The position numbers and the translations under genes are program-made. The notes below the pieces were generated by a model that saw nothing but the letters and a program-made list of their open reading frames with translations, did not search any database and was not told the origin of the DNA. A stretch of DNA of 64,000 bases, from NCBI RefSeq assembly GCF_014779595.1, contig NZ_JACXZT010000010.1:186001-250000 (forward strand), written 5' to 3'. Origin of the DNA: Halomonas sp. ML-15. Lineage in GTDB: Bacteria; Pseudomonadota; Gammaproteobacteria; Pseudomonadales; Halomonadaceae. Positions 1-8,976 of this stretch are shown piece by piece (within the stretch, counting starts at the first letter, position 1; every line of letters begins with the position of its first letter).

Positions 1-903
1 GCGCAGCTGCTCGGCGCTGCCTAGCCGCCAGCGCTCGGCGAGACGCGATAGCGGGGTCAACTGGCGGCTGTCGAGGAGTGCCATGCGTGCCCGCTCGAGG
101 CGCAGCCGGGTCAGGTAGGCCCCGGGGCTGGTATCCAGATAGCGACGAAACAGGCGGGTCAGGTGGCGTGGCGATACCGCCATCTGCGCGGCCATGCTCT
201 CGATATCGTGATCGCCGCCGGGATCGTCATGCAGGCGGTCGAGCAGGGCGCGTAGCGGACCGCTCTCCTGGGGATGGCGCAGCGCCTCACTGAACTGGGA
301 TTGGCCGCCGGGGCGGTGCAGGAACATCACCAGCTCGCGGGCCACCCGGCCGGCCAGGGCGGCGCCATGGTCGGCTTCCAGCAGCGACAGGGCGAGGTCG
401 ATGCCGGCGGTGACACCGGCACTGGTATAGCGCCCTTCGCTCTCGAAATAGAGGGCATCGGCCGCCACCCGTATCCTGGGGTAGCGCTCGGCCAGGCGCG
501 CGGCGTGACGCCAGTGGGTGGTGGCACGATGGCCGTCGAGCAGCCCGGCCGCGGCGAGCAGGAAGGCGCCGGAGCAGATCGACCCCAGGCGCCGCAGCTG
601 CGGGGCCAGGGCCTGCAGCGTGGCCAGCAGGTCGAGATCCTCGCGCTGCTGCATGACGCCCCGGCCACCGGCCACCAGCAGGGTATCGAGGGGCATCAGC
701 GCGCTCAGTTGCTGATAGCCATGGGGCGCATCCAGCGCCAGGCCGCCATTGGTCATGACCAGCCCCGGCGCGGGGGCGACCAGATGCAGCTGATAGAGCG
801 GCGATGCGCTGATCTCGTTGGCACTGGCGAAGACCTGCCAGGGGCCGCTGACGTCGAGCAGCTGGCAGTCGGGGTAGGCGAGCAGGGCGATGCGGCGGGT
901 CAC
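1..903 (-). CDS. GlxA-family AraC-type transcriptional regulator (3' end outside window)
   Basis: Transcription factor with an N-terminal DJ-1/PfpI-like amidotransferase-fold domain and a C-terminal AraC helix-turn-helix domain. The first ~190 residues show the class-I glutamine amidotransferase-like pattern, including the cysteine elbow SICSGAFLLAAAG; the C-terminal part carries the HTH region with MAVSPRHLTRLFRRYL and RLERARMALL. I start at GTG 903 because GGAGAG lies just upstream on the minus strand. Reading runs open through base 1 (301 codons seen), so roughly the last 20 residues are missing. The family regulates amino-acid, carnitine/betaine or polyamine catabolism in related bacteria; the target here cannot be told. 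The preceding symporter gene has the same orientation but a terminator hairpin lies between them. Confidence 0.85.
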   Translation of the reverse strand, partial: MTRRIALLAYPDCQLLDVSGPWQVFASANEISASPLYQLHLVAPAPGLVMTNGGLALDAPHGYQQLSALMPLDTLLVAGGRGVMQQREDLDLLATLQALAPQLRRLGSICSGAFLLAAAGLLDGHRATTHWRHAARLAERYPRIRVAADALYFESEGRYTSAGVTAGIDLALSLLEADHGAALAGRVARELVMFLHRPGGQSQFSEALRHPQESGPLRALLDRLHDDPGGDHDIESMAAQMAVSPRHLTRLFRRYLDTSPGAYLTRLRLERARMALLDSRQLTPLSRLAERWRLGSAEQLR

Positions 904-1002
904 GATCTCTCTCCGGCGACGGGACTCCTGCAGTGTCGGTGTTGGTGAGAATGTCGGCAAGGACCATATGCCCACCGATTAGGACATCTTGCCCTGAAAC
1001 GC

Positions 1003-1028
1003 CGCAGCCCCGCCGAGGCGGGGCTGCG
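1003..1028 (-). terminator. Stem-loop downstream of the sodium:solute symporter gene
   Basis: A perfect 12-bp GC-rich inverted repeat (CGCAGCCCCGCC with its reverse complement) lies 28 bases past the symporter stop on the minus strand. The run of T after it is short (GCGTTTC), so it may be a weak or Rho-assisted terminator. It separates the symporter from the GlxA-type regulator. Confidence 0.6.
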
Positions 1029-1055
1029 TCATAGGGAGGGCGCGTCGTGGGTGGC

Positions 1056-2654
1056 TCAGACCCCGGCGAAGGCGGCGTACATGATCACCACCAGCACGAT
1101 CAGCACGATGCCGGTGGGTACGGCGCCCTTCCAAGGCGTCAGGTCGACGTCGCCGCTGTGCTCATGGACCCAGTCGGTCTCGCGAGGGCGCAGCTTGCCG
1201 ATCACCAGCATCACGACCACCAGCAGCACGAACACGCTGGCCACGAAGTGGAACTCGTGCATCACCACCGGCAACTGGTTGAAGGGCGGCACGAAGTAGC
1301 CGGCGGCGATCAGCAGGCAGCCGCCGACCAGGGCGATCTTGGCCGCCATGGGCGGCACCCGCTTGGTCAGCAGGCCGACGATCACCACCGCCAGGATGGG
1401 GATGAAGTAGATGGCGTTCATGCGCTGCAGGTAGCCGAACAGGCTCTCCTGGCCGGCCAGCAGCGGAGCGATGATCATGGTGGCGAAGGCCATGATCCAG
1501 CCGAATACCTTGCCCGACTTGACTACCTGCTCCTCGCTGGCGTCCTTGTTAAGCACGCCCTTGTAGATGCCCAGGCTGAAGATGGTGGTGGTGCTGTTGA
1601 GCGCCGAGTTGAACGACGACAGGATGGCGCCGACCATCACCGCGGCGAAGAAGCCGGTAAGGTAGGGCGGCAGCACGTTGAATACCAGGTGGCCATAGGC
1701 CTCGTCGGCGCGCACCCCCTGCTCAGCGTAGAGGTGGTAGGCGATGATGCCGGGCAGTACCAGGTAGAGCGGGCCGAGCAGCTTGAAGAAGCCGGTGAGC
1801 AGCACGCCCTTCTGGCCTTCGGCGAGGTTCTTGGCGGCGAAGGTGCGCTGGATGATCTGCTGGTTGGTGGTCCAGTAGAAGAGGTTGATCAGGAATACCC
1901 CGGTGAACAGCGTGAAGAAGGGTACCTGCTGGTCGGAACCGCCGATCGAGTTGAGCTTCTCGGGGTCGCTCTCCTTGAGGATGCTCCAGCCCTCGAAGAT
2001 GCCGTCGCCGCCGCTGACCGCCTGCAGACCGAAGTAGACGATCACGAAGCCGCCGATCAGCAGACCCACGCCGTTGAGGGTGTCGGATACGGCAACGGTG
2101 CGCAGCCCGCCGAACAGGGCGTAGATGGCGCCGATGATGCCGACGATCCACACCGTCAGCCACAGCAGGAGAGTGGGGGACTGAATACCGGTGAGGCCCT
2201 GCAGGTCGAGCATGCCCTGCAGGCCCATGGCGCCGGAGTAGAGGATGATCGGCAGCAGGATCACTGCGTAGGCGATCAGGAAGATGACATTGGTGATCAG
2301 CTGAGTGCCGGCATCGAAGCGGATCGACAGCAGCTGCGGCAGGGTGGCGATACCGCTGCGCAGGAAACGCGGCAGGAAGAACAGCGCCAGCGCTACCAAC
2401 GCGATCACCGCGACCACTTCCCAGGCCATGACGCTGAGGCCGTCGCTGAAGGCGGCGCCGTTGAGCCCCACCATCTGCTCGGTGGAGAGGTTGGTCATCA
2501 ACAGCGAGCCGGCGATCAGCGGGAAGGTCAGTGTGCGGCCGGCGAGGAAGTAGCCGCTGGTGCTCTTGTGGTCATCGCGGCGTGTGATGCGCCAGGTAAC
2601 GAAAGCGACCAGACCGGTAAAGAACAGGAAGGACGCCAAGGTGAGGGCATGCAT
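1056..2654 (-). CDS. Sodium:solute symporter (SSS/SLC5 family), sugar-type
   Basis: Inner-membrane sodium-coupled solute importer. The 532-residue product is hydrophobic throughout with about 14 predicted helices, as expected for the SSF family (SGLT/PutP fold). The N-terminal part carries the pattern YFLAGRTLTFPLIAGSLL and LSTEQMVGLNGAAF, typical of the YidK/vSGLT-like sugar branch rather than the PutP proline branch. The substrate is not determinable by reading alone. The gene stands alone: about 170 bp of AT-richer DNA (2655-2828), likely its promoter region, lies upstream, and a hairpin follows the stop. No strong Shine-Dalgarno is seen before ATG 2654. Confidence 0.85.
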   Translation of the reverse strand: MHALTLASFLFFTGLVAFVTWRITRRDDHKSTSGYFLAGRTLTFPLIAGSLLMTNLSTEQMVGLNGAAFSDGLSVMAWEVVAVIALVALALFFLPRFLRSGIATLPQLLSIRFDAGTQLITNVIFLIAYAVILLPIILYSGAMGLQGMLDLQGLTGIQSPTLLLWLTVWIVGIIGAIYALFGGLRTVAVSDTLNGVGLLIGGFVIVYFGLQAVSGGDGIFEGWSILKESDPEKLNSIGGSDQQVPFFTLFTGVFLINLFYWTTNQQIIQRTFAAKNLAEGQKGVLLTGFFKLLGPLYLVLPGIIAYHLYAEQGVRADEAYGHLVFNVLPPYLTGFFAAVMVGAILSSFNSALNSTTTIFSLGIYKGVLNKDASEEQVVKSGKVFGWIMAFATMIIAPLLAGQESLFGYLQRMNAIYFIPILAVVIVGLLTKRVPPMAAKIALVGGCLLIAAGYFVPPFNQLPVVMHEFHFVASVFVLLVVVMLVIGKLRPRETDWVHEHSGDVDLTPWKGAVPTGIVLIVLVVIMYAAFAGV

Positions 2655-2828
2655 GACGGGTTCAACCTTGTGGTTTGGCGTGAGTGTTACGGCGTCTGGC
2701 GCCGACGGAAAATGTGAGACATTTAGTGTGTGGTGATTTTAATTGGATGACACGATTCATATATACGTCTTTGGTCGAACTTATGGTCTATATGTTGGTA
2801 AGTTTACAAACTTAAGGCCCGGAGCGGC

Positions 2829-3014
2829 TCAGAAAGTACCGAATAATTGGCTCAGCATGGGGGCCGCGGCGATCACGAAACCGAGCACCGCGATGCTGTA
2901 GCCAAGCACGCGACGCTGTCGGCGTCGCGCCAGAGTGAGGCCGATCAGGCACACCACCAGGCCGACCAGATTGAAGGCGAATAGCGACATTTCCAGCAGT
3001 TCCTGGGTGGCCAT
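2829..3014 (-). CDS. Small membrane protein, function unknown
   Basis: A 61-residue protein with two hydrophobic segments (about residues 9-28 and 38-57) separated by the basic loop RRRQRRV, suggesting a two-helix hairpin with a cytoplasmic positive loop. A very good ribosome site, AAGGAG, lies six bases before ATG 3014, which argues that this short frame is real. I do not recognise the family. It stands between the symporter and the divergently read DUF924 gene, with no obvious operon partner. Confidence 0.6.
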   Translation of the reverse strand: MATQELLEMSLFAFNLVGLVVCLIGLTLARRRQRRVLGYSIAVLGFVIAAAPMLSQLFGTF

Positions 3015-3123
3015 CGAAACTCCTTGGCGTAGGCTATGGGGAACCCGCGGTGAGCGGTGGGCTCAGATGATAGCAATTGCACTGCGCGGCTGCAGCGGCG
3101 CGCTGATGATGACGGGAGATGGC

Positions 3124-3666
3124 ATGGATGACGCAGATGAAGTACTGGCGTTCTGGTTCGATGAGCTGACGCCCACGCAGTGGTTCCACAAGGATGCTGC
3201 GCTTGACGCCGTCATCGCCCGGCGTTTCGCTGAGGTGCATGCGGCGGCGGGGCGCGGCGAGCTGTGGGAGTGGCGCCTCTCGGCGCGCGGTCGGCTTGCC
3301 GAGATCATCGTGCTCGACCAGTTTTCGCGCAATGTGCACCGCGATAGCCCGGCGGCTTTTGCCAACGACGGCATGGCCCTGGTGCTGGCTCAGGAGGCGG
3401 TGGCTCAGCGACGCGATCGCCATCTCGACGTCGCCTGGCGCGCCTTCCTGTACATGCCCTATATGCACAGCGAGTCGCTCAAGGTCCACGACGAGGCGCT
3501 GCGGCTGTTCGATCAGCCCGGCCTCGAGGAGAACCTGGGATTCGAACATCGCCATCGCGATATCATTGCCAGATTTGGCCGCTACCCCCATCGCAATGCC
3601 ATACTGGGGCGCGAATCCACTGCGGAGGAGCTGGCCTTCCTGGAGCAGCCGGGCTCGTCATTTTGA
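3124..3666 (+). CDS. DUF924 family protein
   Basis: A 180-residue soluble protein matching the DUF924 family over its whole length. Family marks visible are EVLAFWF near the N-terminus, the central LAEIIVLDQFSRNVHRD, and FLYMPYMHSE in the C-terminal half. The fold is reported as tetratricopeptide-like and the biochemical function is unknown. I place the start at ATG 3124, five bases after GGGAG; longer frames upstream have no homology-like sequence. It is followed 60 bp later by a separate small membrane-protein gene with its own ribosome site. Confidence 0.85.
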   Translation: MDDADEVLAFWFDELTPTQWFHKDAALDAVIARRFAEVHAAAGRGELWEWRLSARGRLAEIIVLDQFSRNVHRDSPAAFANDGMALVLAQEAVAQRRDRHLDVAWRAFLYMPYMHSESLKVHDEALRLFDQPGLEENLGFEHRHRDIIARFGRYPHRNAILGRESTAEELAFLEQPGSSF

Positions 3667-3726
3667 GCTTCTAGCCGCCGCGGAGGGCTGCATGCGAGAC
3701 GGTTCAATGGACGAAGGAGACACACG

Positions 3727-3969
3727 ATGGGATTGATTCTGTGGTTGATCATTGGTGGCTTGGCGGGGTGGATTGCCGGCAACATCATGCGCGGCGGTGG
3801 CTTTGGCATCCTCGGTAATATCGGCGTGGGGATCGTCGGGGCGGTAATCGGCGGCTTCCTGTTCAGCCTGCTGGGACTGCAGTCCGGTGGTTTCATCGGC
3901 TCGCTGGTCACGGCGACGGTGGGGGCGGTGCTGCTGCTGTGGGTAATTTCGAAAGTGCGCAGCGGCTGA
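3727..3969 (+). CDS. GlsB/YeaQ/YmgE family small membrane protein
   Basis: An 80-residue, glycine-rich, almost wholly hydrophobic protein with three membrane segments. The pattern GGLAGWIAGNIMRGGGFGI then NIGVGIVGAVIGGFL is characteristic of the GlsB/YeaQ/YmgE (transglycosylase-associated) family. Members are often stress-induced inner-membrane proteins of unknown activity. AAGGAGA sits six bases before ATG 3727. Convergent with the amidase gene, with a strong stem-loop in the 51-bp gap. Confidence 0.9.
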   Translation: MGLILWLIIGGLAGWIAGNIMRGGGFGILGNIGVGIVGAVIGGFLFSLLGLQSGGFIGSLVTATVGAVLLLWVISKVRSG

Positions 3970-3990
3970 GTTTTCTCAAGCAATGGTTAT

Positions 3991-4015
3991 CACCGCCCGG
4001 CGATGCCGGGCGGTG
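3991..4015. terminator. Stem-loop between convergent genes
   Basis: A perfect 11-bp stem (CACCGCCCGGC with its complement) around a GAT loop, between the GlsB-type gene on the plus strand and the amidase on the minus strand. It can serve both, although neither side has a long T run. Confidence 0.7.
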
Positions 4016-4020
4016 TGCGT

Positions 4021-5436
4021 TCAGGCCTGCCGAGTCGAGTCAGGCATGGCGGGGAAGCGCGGCGGGTGAGCCTCCATAAAGGCGTGGCAGGCACGCAGTA
4101 CGCGCACGTCATCGAACTTGCCACCGGCGAGCTGGAAGGCCACCGGCAGGCCCTTGTCGGTGACGCCGCAGGGTACCGATGCCGCCGGCTGTTGGCTGAG
4201 ATTGAACGGGTACGAGAAGGGCGCCCACTCCGTCCAGTCCTGCATGCCACTGCCCGGGGGGACCTCATGATCGACGGCGAATGGCTCGACGGCGACCGTG
4301 GGGGTCATTAGCAGGTGATAGTCGCGATTGAAGTGCTCCAGTCGCTGGGTCAGACGCGCCCGCTCGCTCAACGCTCGAAACATGTCCACCGCCGATAGCG
4401 ACTCGGCGCGCAGGGCAGTTGACACCAGCCCCGGGTCGAGCTGTCCACGCTGGGTATCGCTCAGCTGCAGGTACATGTCTAGTGAGGCGGTAAACCATAG
4501 CGTCTGGAAGGTTTCCAGGGGCGAGGCGAACCCCGGATCCACCTCGACGATCTCGGCGCCGAGGTCGGCCAGCTTGTCGGCGGCTTCCTTGACGCGCTGT
4601 GCTATCTGCTTGTCGACCCTGGCGTAGCCGAGGTCGGCGGAGTAGGCAATCCGCAGCCCCTTGAGGCCCTGGCCAATATCGCTGCCCCAGTCATCGGGTT
4701 GGCCGCGGATGGCGTAAGGGTCGCGGTAGTCATAGTGACCGATCACATTGAGCATCATGGCAGCATCGCGCACGCTGCGGGTCATCGGGCCAAGGTGCGA
4801 GAGCGTCGGCTCCCGGGAGGGGGGCCACTGCGGTACCCAGCCGAACGACGGCTTGAAGCCGAAGGTACCGGTGAAGGCGGCCGGAATGCGGATCGAGCCA
4901 CCGGAGTCGCCGCCCTGATGCAGTACGCCCATATTCAGCGCTGCGGCAACCGCTGCCCCGCCGGAGGAGCCTCCCGGCGTCAGCCGGGTATCCCAGGGAT
5001 TGCGGGTGGCACCATGGACCCGGTTGTCGGTCACCGCCTTCCAGCCAAATTCCGGCGTATTGGTCTTGCCGAGCAGGATCGCACCGGCCTCGCGCAATTG
5101 GCGGGCCGGTGGCGAGTCGCGCTCCCGGGGTGCATCGCTGGTGGTCAGAGAGCCCTGCCGGGAGGGCATGCCGACCACCTCGGTGAGGTCTTTCAGTGAC
5201 ACCGGTACGCCGTCGATGGAGCTCAAGGGCTCGCCCTTGCCCCAGCGCCGCGCCGAGGCCCGGGCGGCCTCCTCGGCGCCCTCGTGGTCGACGTGGACAT
5301 AGGCGTTGACCTCGGGGTTGAAGCGGTCGATGCGTGCCAGCGCGGCGCGGGTCGCTTCGAGAGGCGAGCAGTCGCCGCGTCGGTAGCGCTCAACGAGCTG
5401 TACGGCGTCTAGCACGCCGAGATCGGTATCCTTCAC
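4021..5436 (-). CDS. Amidase-signature family hydrolase
   Basis: Serine hydrolase of the amidase-signature family, hydrolysing carboxamides; the substrate is unknown. The Ser-cisSer-Lys triad is intact: the lysine in VPVSLKDL (about residue 80), the cis-serine in TPGGSSGGAAVA, and the nucleophile in GGDSGGSIRIPAA. Length (471 aa) is normal and no signal peptide or membrane segment is seen, so it should be cytoplasmic. I choose GTG 5436 because AAGGAGAG precedes it by six bases; an in-frame ATG lies 11 codons upstream. It is not obviously part of an operon, and no regulator adjoins it. Confidence 0.88.
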   Translation of the reverse strand: MKDTDLGVLDAVQLVERYRRGDCSPLEATRAALARIDRFNPEVNAYVHVDHEGAEEAARASARRWGKGEPLSSIDGVPVSLKDLTEVVGMPSRQGSLTTSDAPRERDSPPARQLREAGAILLGKTNTPEFGWKAVTDNRVHGATRNPWDTRLTPGGSSGGAAVAAALNMGVLHQGGDSGGSIRIPAAFTGTFGFKPSFGWVPQWPPSREPTLSHLGPMTRSVRDAAMMLNVIGHYDYRDPYAIRGQPDDWGSDIGQGLKGLRIAYSADLGYARVDKQIAQRVKEAADKLADLGAEIVEVDPGFASPLETFQTLWFTASLDMYLQLSDTQRGQLDPGLVSTALRAESLSAVDMFRALSERARLTQRLEHFNRDYHLLMTPTVAVEPFAVDHEVPPGSGMQDWTEWAPFSYPFNLSQQPAASVPCGVTDKGLPVAFQLAGGKFDDVRVLRACHAFMEAHPPRFPAMPDSTRQA

Positions 5437-5514
5437 ACGTCTCTCCTTGTGCGGGTTGCGTCGCATCATGCGTCGCTACCAGACTAGGAGAGTCCCGGCG
5501 TATCCGACAAGGGG

Positions 5515-6117
5515 TCAGCGGCGGCGGGCCGGCAACAGCTTGCGATAGCGGTCCAGCTGCTGGTCGAGCCAGTCTCCGCCGGGCGCGCCCTGGGCGTTAC
5601 CTCCGGGCACTCTCAACTCGAGCACGAAGACGCCCTGGGGTGCCTGCCCGAGCCGCTGGCCAGCTAGCTTGGCCAGTGTCTGTTCGAGGCGATCGGGGCG
5701 GCGCCAGTGCAACCATAACGCCTGCTGTTGAGTCAGGTAATCAAGGCGGGCGGCGTCCTTGAGTACCGACATACCGCCGTGAACCAGCCCCTGGGAGAGG
5801 CTCTCCAGGGTGCGATAGGCCGGTGCGCCGGCGGCGCGGCAGGCGTGGGCAGCCTCGACCCGACAGCGCTCTCGAGCCTCTGCGTCAGCCGGCCAGTTGC
5901 CGCCGCGGAGCCGCCCGGCTGTGGCTGTAAACAGCTGGGTGAGGGCGATACAGGGGGTACCATCCGCCAGCGGCCGCGACGACCCGGCGACATGGCAACC
6001 GGCCATGGCATCGCGCAGCCAGCGATAGTCGCAGGCGCGCTGAACGGTGGCGCGTGTGTCCTCCAGCGAATGGTGGGCACTGCGCAGGGAGCGCAGTAGT
6101 GACAGCGTCCTTAGCAT
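5515..6117 (-). CDS. Unrecognised protein
   Basis: A 200-residue, arginine- and alanine-rich, mostly hydrophilic protein. I recognise no family. Visible traits are a short leucine-rich N-terminus (MLRTLSLLRSL), two cysteines in the first 50 residues (RACDYRWLRDAMAGC), and a helical, charged C-terminal half. The start ATG 6117 lies in the centre of a 14-bp perfect palindrome (6110-6123); a TTG five codons earlier is an alternative. The codon usage matches its neighbours and the opposite strand gives no better protein, so I think it is real. Confidence 0.5.
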   Translation of the reverse strand: MLRTLSLLRSLRSAHHSLEDTRATVQRACDYRWLRDAMAGCHVAGSSRPLADGTPCIALTQLFTATAGRLRGGNWPADAEARERCRVEAAHACRAAGAPAYRTLESLSQGLVHGGMSVLKDAARLDYLTQQQALWLHWRRPDRLEQTLAKLAGQRLGQAPQGVFVLELRVPGGNAQGAPGGDWLDQQLDRYRKLLPARRR

Positions 6118-6123
6118 GCTAAG
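6110..6123. promoter_or_regulatory. 14-bp perfect palindrome over a start codon
   Basis: CTTAGCATGCTAAG is its own reverse complement. It covers the proposed start codon of the unrecognised protein gene and could be an operator or a translation-blocking hairpin; no function is shown. Confidence 0.35.
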
Positions 6124-6195
6124 TATGATCAACCATTGGCCGTGATGGCATGAAACTTATCACTATTCCGCTCTGCTGTGCGAGGCAGAAGCTGG

Positions 6196-7461
6196 TTAGC
6201 GCGAGAGGCCATCAACCGCTCGAGATACCTGCCTGGCGCCTTCCAACATTTCGCTGACCACTGATGAAATATCGGCAAGTGCTTGCTGTGTTTCATTGCT
6301 CAGGCTCGAAGCAGTCGTCATCTTGTCTGACGCTGCCTGTGTTAGGGAGGTATTTTCATTCAGTACCAGTGATATGTTGCTGGCGGCTTCTCCAGCCTGT
6401 CTTGCTAGCTGGCGCACTTCGCTAGCCACCACCGAGAACCCTTTACCATGTTCGCCGGCCCGCGCAGCCTCGATAGCGGCATTGAGTGATAGCAAGTTGG
6501 TCTGTTCAGCAATCCGGGAAATGGTCCCTGTAATCTGGTTGATACTGTTGGACTTTTCGTTGAGGGTGCTGATAAGGGCCGCAAGGCTGCCAATGCCGCT
6601 GTTGGCTTGCTGAGAGTGGGTGACCGCCTCGCCCAGTTTTTCCAGGCCACTGATGGCTATCTGTTCTGTCTGAGTGGCCACGCTGCTGGCCGCCTCAACG
6701 GCCTGTCGTGCCGCCTCGTCTTTCTCTACCCTTGCAGTGATGTCTGTGGCGAACTTGATGATCCTCTCAACCCTGCCCTGGCCATCCAGAATGGGGTTGT
6801 AAGTCGCCTCCAGCCAGATCCGACGGCCGCTGGAGGTGAAACGCTCAAACTGGCCGGCGCTGAGTTTGCCGTCACTGAGGTCGTCCCAGAAGTTCGGGTT
6901 TTGCTGATAAAACGCCTCGCTACAGAACAGACGATGATGTTGGCCAACAATTTCCTCATGCGTGTAGTCCACGGTGTCCAGGAAGTTCTTATTGGCTTTG
7001 AGGACCTCTCCTTGCGGTGTAAATTCGATAATCGCCATGGAGTTATCCAGTGCGTCAAGCACTGCTTTCTGTAATCGTGATGCATGGTGCTTCTGGGTTA
7101 TGTCAGTGGCAATCTTGATGACTTTGGTGACTTTTCCAAAGCCTGACATGACCGGCAGATAGGTTGCTTCCAGCCACACGCTATTGCCATGCTTGTCGAG
7201 CCGCTCAAAGGTACCTGCTTGCTGTTTCCCCAAGTATAGTTCGCGCCAAAATCGCTGATACTCTTGGCTGTTCCTTGTCTCTTCGGTGCAGAAAATCTGG
7301 TGATGCTTGCCGGTTATTTCATTGAAGGTATAAGCCACGGCTTGAAGAAAAAGATCATTGGCGTAGCGGATGTCCCCTTGTGGCGAAAACTCGATGTAGG
7401 CCATGCTGCTCTTGAGGGCAGCGATACTCTGCGAGCTGGTGCGGTGCTTGAGCCAGGACAT
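6196..7461 (-). CDS. Soluble PAS-PAS methyl-accepting chemotaxis-like protein (BdlA layout)
   Basis: A 421-residue signalling protein with two PAS domains (about 10-130 and 135-255), each ending in a PAC-type segment ([10 protein letters not shown] and [10 protein letters not shown]), followed by a methyl-accepting signalling domain. The conserved hairpin tip [20 protein letters not shown] is present. No membrane segment exists from ATG 7461, so it is cytoplasmic. The layout and length match BdlA of Pseudomonas aeruginosa, which links redox/nutrient cues to biofilm dispersal; equivalence is inference. The upstream reading frame to 7620 is a non-homologous hydrophobic extension and is rejected. 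The C-terminus ends soon after the signalling domain with no receptor pentapeptide. GC content is clearly lower than that of flanking genes, hinting at acquisition from elsewhere. Confidence 0.85.
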   Translation of the reverse strand: MSWLKHRTSSQSIAALKSSMAYIEFSPQGDIRYANDLFLQAVAYTFNEITGKHHQIFCTEETRNSQEYQRFWRELYLGKQQAGTFERLDKHGNSVWLEATYLPVMSGFGKVTKVIKIATDITQKHHASRLQKAVLDALDNSMAIIEFTPQGEVLKANKNFLDTVDYTHEEIVGQHHRLFCSEAFYQQNPNFWDDLSDGKLSAGQFERFTSSGRRIWLEATYNPILDGQGRVERIIKFATDITARVEKDEAARQAVEAASSVATQTEQIAISGLEKLGEAVTHSQQANSGIGSLAALISTLNEKSNSINQITGTISRIAEQTNLLSLNAAIEAARAGEHGKGFSVVASEVRQLARQAGEAASNISLVLNENTSLTQAASDKMTTASSLSNETQQALADISSVVSEMLEGARQVSRAVDGLSR

Positions 7462-7591
7462 GGGTACCAACCTCAATATGATCGAAAGTAATAGTTGTAT
7501 TATCGACAGGTAGGGGGGAGCTTTAGGAAATAGCTTACAAAAAAGCATGAAACTGGCGGGCTTTATGTCGATAAGTTCTAATGTATACAGT

Positions 7592-7618
7592 AAAAAGCCC
7601 GGTGGATTGCCACCGGGC
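7592..7618 (-). terminator. Intrinsic terminator of gabT
   Basis: On the minus strand a 9-bp stem (GCCCGGTGG with its complement, four-base loop) is followed directly by TTTTTA, 27 bases after the gabT stop. A textbook intrinsic terminator for the gabDT transcript. Confidence 0.88.
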
Positions 7619-7644
7619 ATGCAGCTTACTGGCTTGGACCTGGA

Positions 7645-8946
7645 TCAGGCAGTGGCAGCGGCCTTCTGGCCGACCAGCTCCTTGAGGCAGGATTCGATGA
7701 TCGCCAGCCCCTCTTCGAGGATCTCGTCTTCGATGGTCACCGGCATCAGGAAGCGGATGGTGTTGCCGTACATGCCGCAGGAGAGCAGGATCAGGCCATT
7801 GTCGCGGGCCTTCTTGCACAGCGCCGCGGCCAGCTCGGCATCCGGAGTGTGGTTGGCCTTGTCGGAGACCAGGTCGAAGGCTGCCATGGCGCCCATGTTG
7901 CGGGCGTTGTCGATGCAGTCGAAGTCCTGCTGCCAGGTGGCGAAGCGCTTGGCCAGCTTGTCGCCCAGGGCGTTGCTCTTGCCGAGAATGTCTTCCTGCT
8001 CGAACACCTCGAGCACCGCCAGGGTCGCGGCGCAGGAGACCGGGCTGCCGGTATAGGTACCGCCCAGCGAGTTGCCGCCTGAGGCGTCCATCACCTTATC
8101 GGTACCCACGACCGCGGAGATCGGCATGCCGTCGGCCATGCTCTTGGCCATGGTCATGATGTCCGGTTCGACGCCGCTATGCTCGATGGCGAACATCTTG
8201 CCGGTGCGCCCGAACCCTGACTGCACTTCGTCGATGATCATCAGAATGCCGTGCTCGTCGCAGATCTCGCGGATCGCCTTGAGGAAGCTGGCCGGCGCCG
8301 GATAGAAGCCGCCTTCGCCAAGCACCGGCTCGAGCACGATGGCGGCGGTATCCTTGGGGTTGGCGTCGGTCTTGAGGACCATCTTCAGACCGCGCAGCGC
8401 CTCGTCTTCGCTGACCCCGTGATAGGGCACCGGGAAGGGGGCGCGGAAGACGTTGCCCGGCATGCTGCCAAAGTCTGTCTGATAGGGCGCGACCTTGCCG
8501 TTCATGGCCATGGTCATGAAGGTGCGGCCGTGGTAACCGCCGTCGAAGCAGATCACGTTGTTCTTGCCGGTGGCGGCGCGTGCCACCTTGACGGCGTTCT
8601 CCAGCGCCTCGGCGCCGGAGTTGGCCAGCATTACCTTGGCGTGGCCGCGTACCGGGGTGATCTGGCTGAGTTTCTCGGCCACCTTCACATAGCCCTCATA
8701 GGGCATCACGGTCTGACAGGTGTGCATCACCTTGTCGAGCTGGGCCTTGACCGCTTCGACCACCTTGGGGTGGCGATGGCCGATATTGAGCACGCCGATG
8801 CCGCCGGCGAAGTCGATGATGCGGTTGCCGTCGGCGTCCCACACCAGCGCATTCTCGGCGCGGTCGGCGAAGGCCGTAGCGGGGCTGGCGGCGCCGTTGG
8901 CCACGTAGCGTTGCTTGAGTTCGTTGAGTTGGGCGTTGTTCATCAT
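7645..8946 (-). CDS. gabT: 4-aminobutyrate--2-oxoglutarate aminotransferase
   Basis: PLP-dependent class-III aminotransferase converting GABA and 2-oxoglutarate to succinate semialdehyde and glutamate in the cytoplasm. The PLP lysine lies in TMAKSMADGMPISAV (about residue 266); the cofactor-site aspartate is in IIDEVQSGFGRTG and the GYHGRT segment is present. The length of 433 residues is near the usual 425. AAGGAG lies four bases before ATG 8946; a second ATG directly follows. It is the second gene after gabD, 30 bp downstream, so the pair is one operon ended by the strong terminator at 7592-7618. Confidence 0.95.
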   Translation of the reverse strand: MMNNAQLNELKQRYVANGAASPATAFADRAENALVWDADGNRIIDFAGGIGVLNIGHRHPKVVEAVKAQLDKVMHTCQTVMPYEGYVKVAEKLSQITPVRGHAKVMLANSGAEALENAVKVARAATGKNNVICFDGGYHGRTFMTMAMNGKVAPYQTDFGSMPGNVFRAPFPVPYHGVSEDEALRGLKMVLKTDANPKDTAAIVLEPVLGEGGFYPAPASFLKAIREICDEHGILMIIDEVQSGFGRTGKMFAIEHSGVEPDIMTMAKSMADGMPISAVVGTDKVMDASGGNSLGGTYTGSPVSCAATLAVLEVFEQEDILGKSNALGDKLAKRFATWQQDFDCIDNARNMGAMAAFDLVSDKANHTPDAELAAALCKKARDNGLILLSCGMYGNTIRFLMPVTIEDEILEEGLAIIESCLKELVGQKAAATA

Positions 8947-8976
8947 GTCACTCCTTGGGTAGACGGTGGTGGGTGC

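Noticed and set aside
1047-2717. 556-codon open frame on the plus strand
   Set aside because: Antisense to the symporter; composition is His/Gln/Asp-rich and repetitive, as typical of the reverse frame of a GC-rich membrane-protein gene, with no family likeness.
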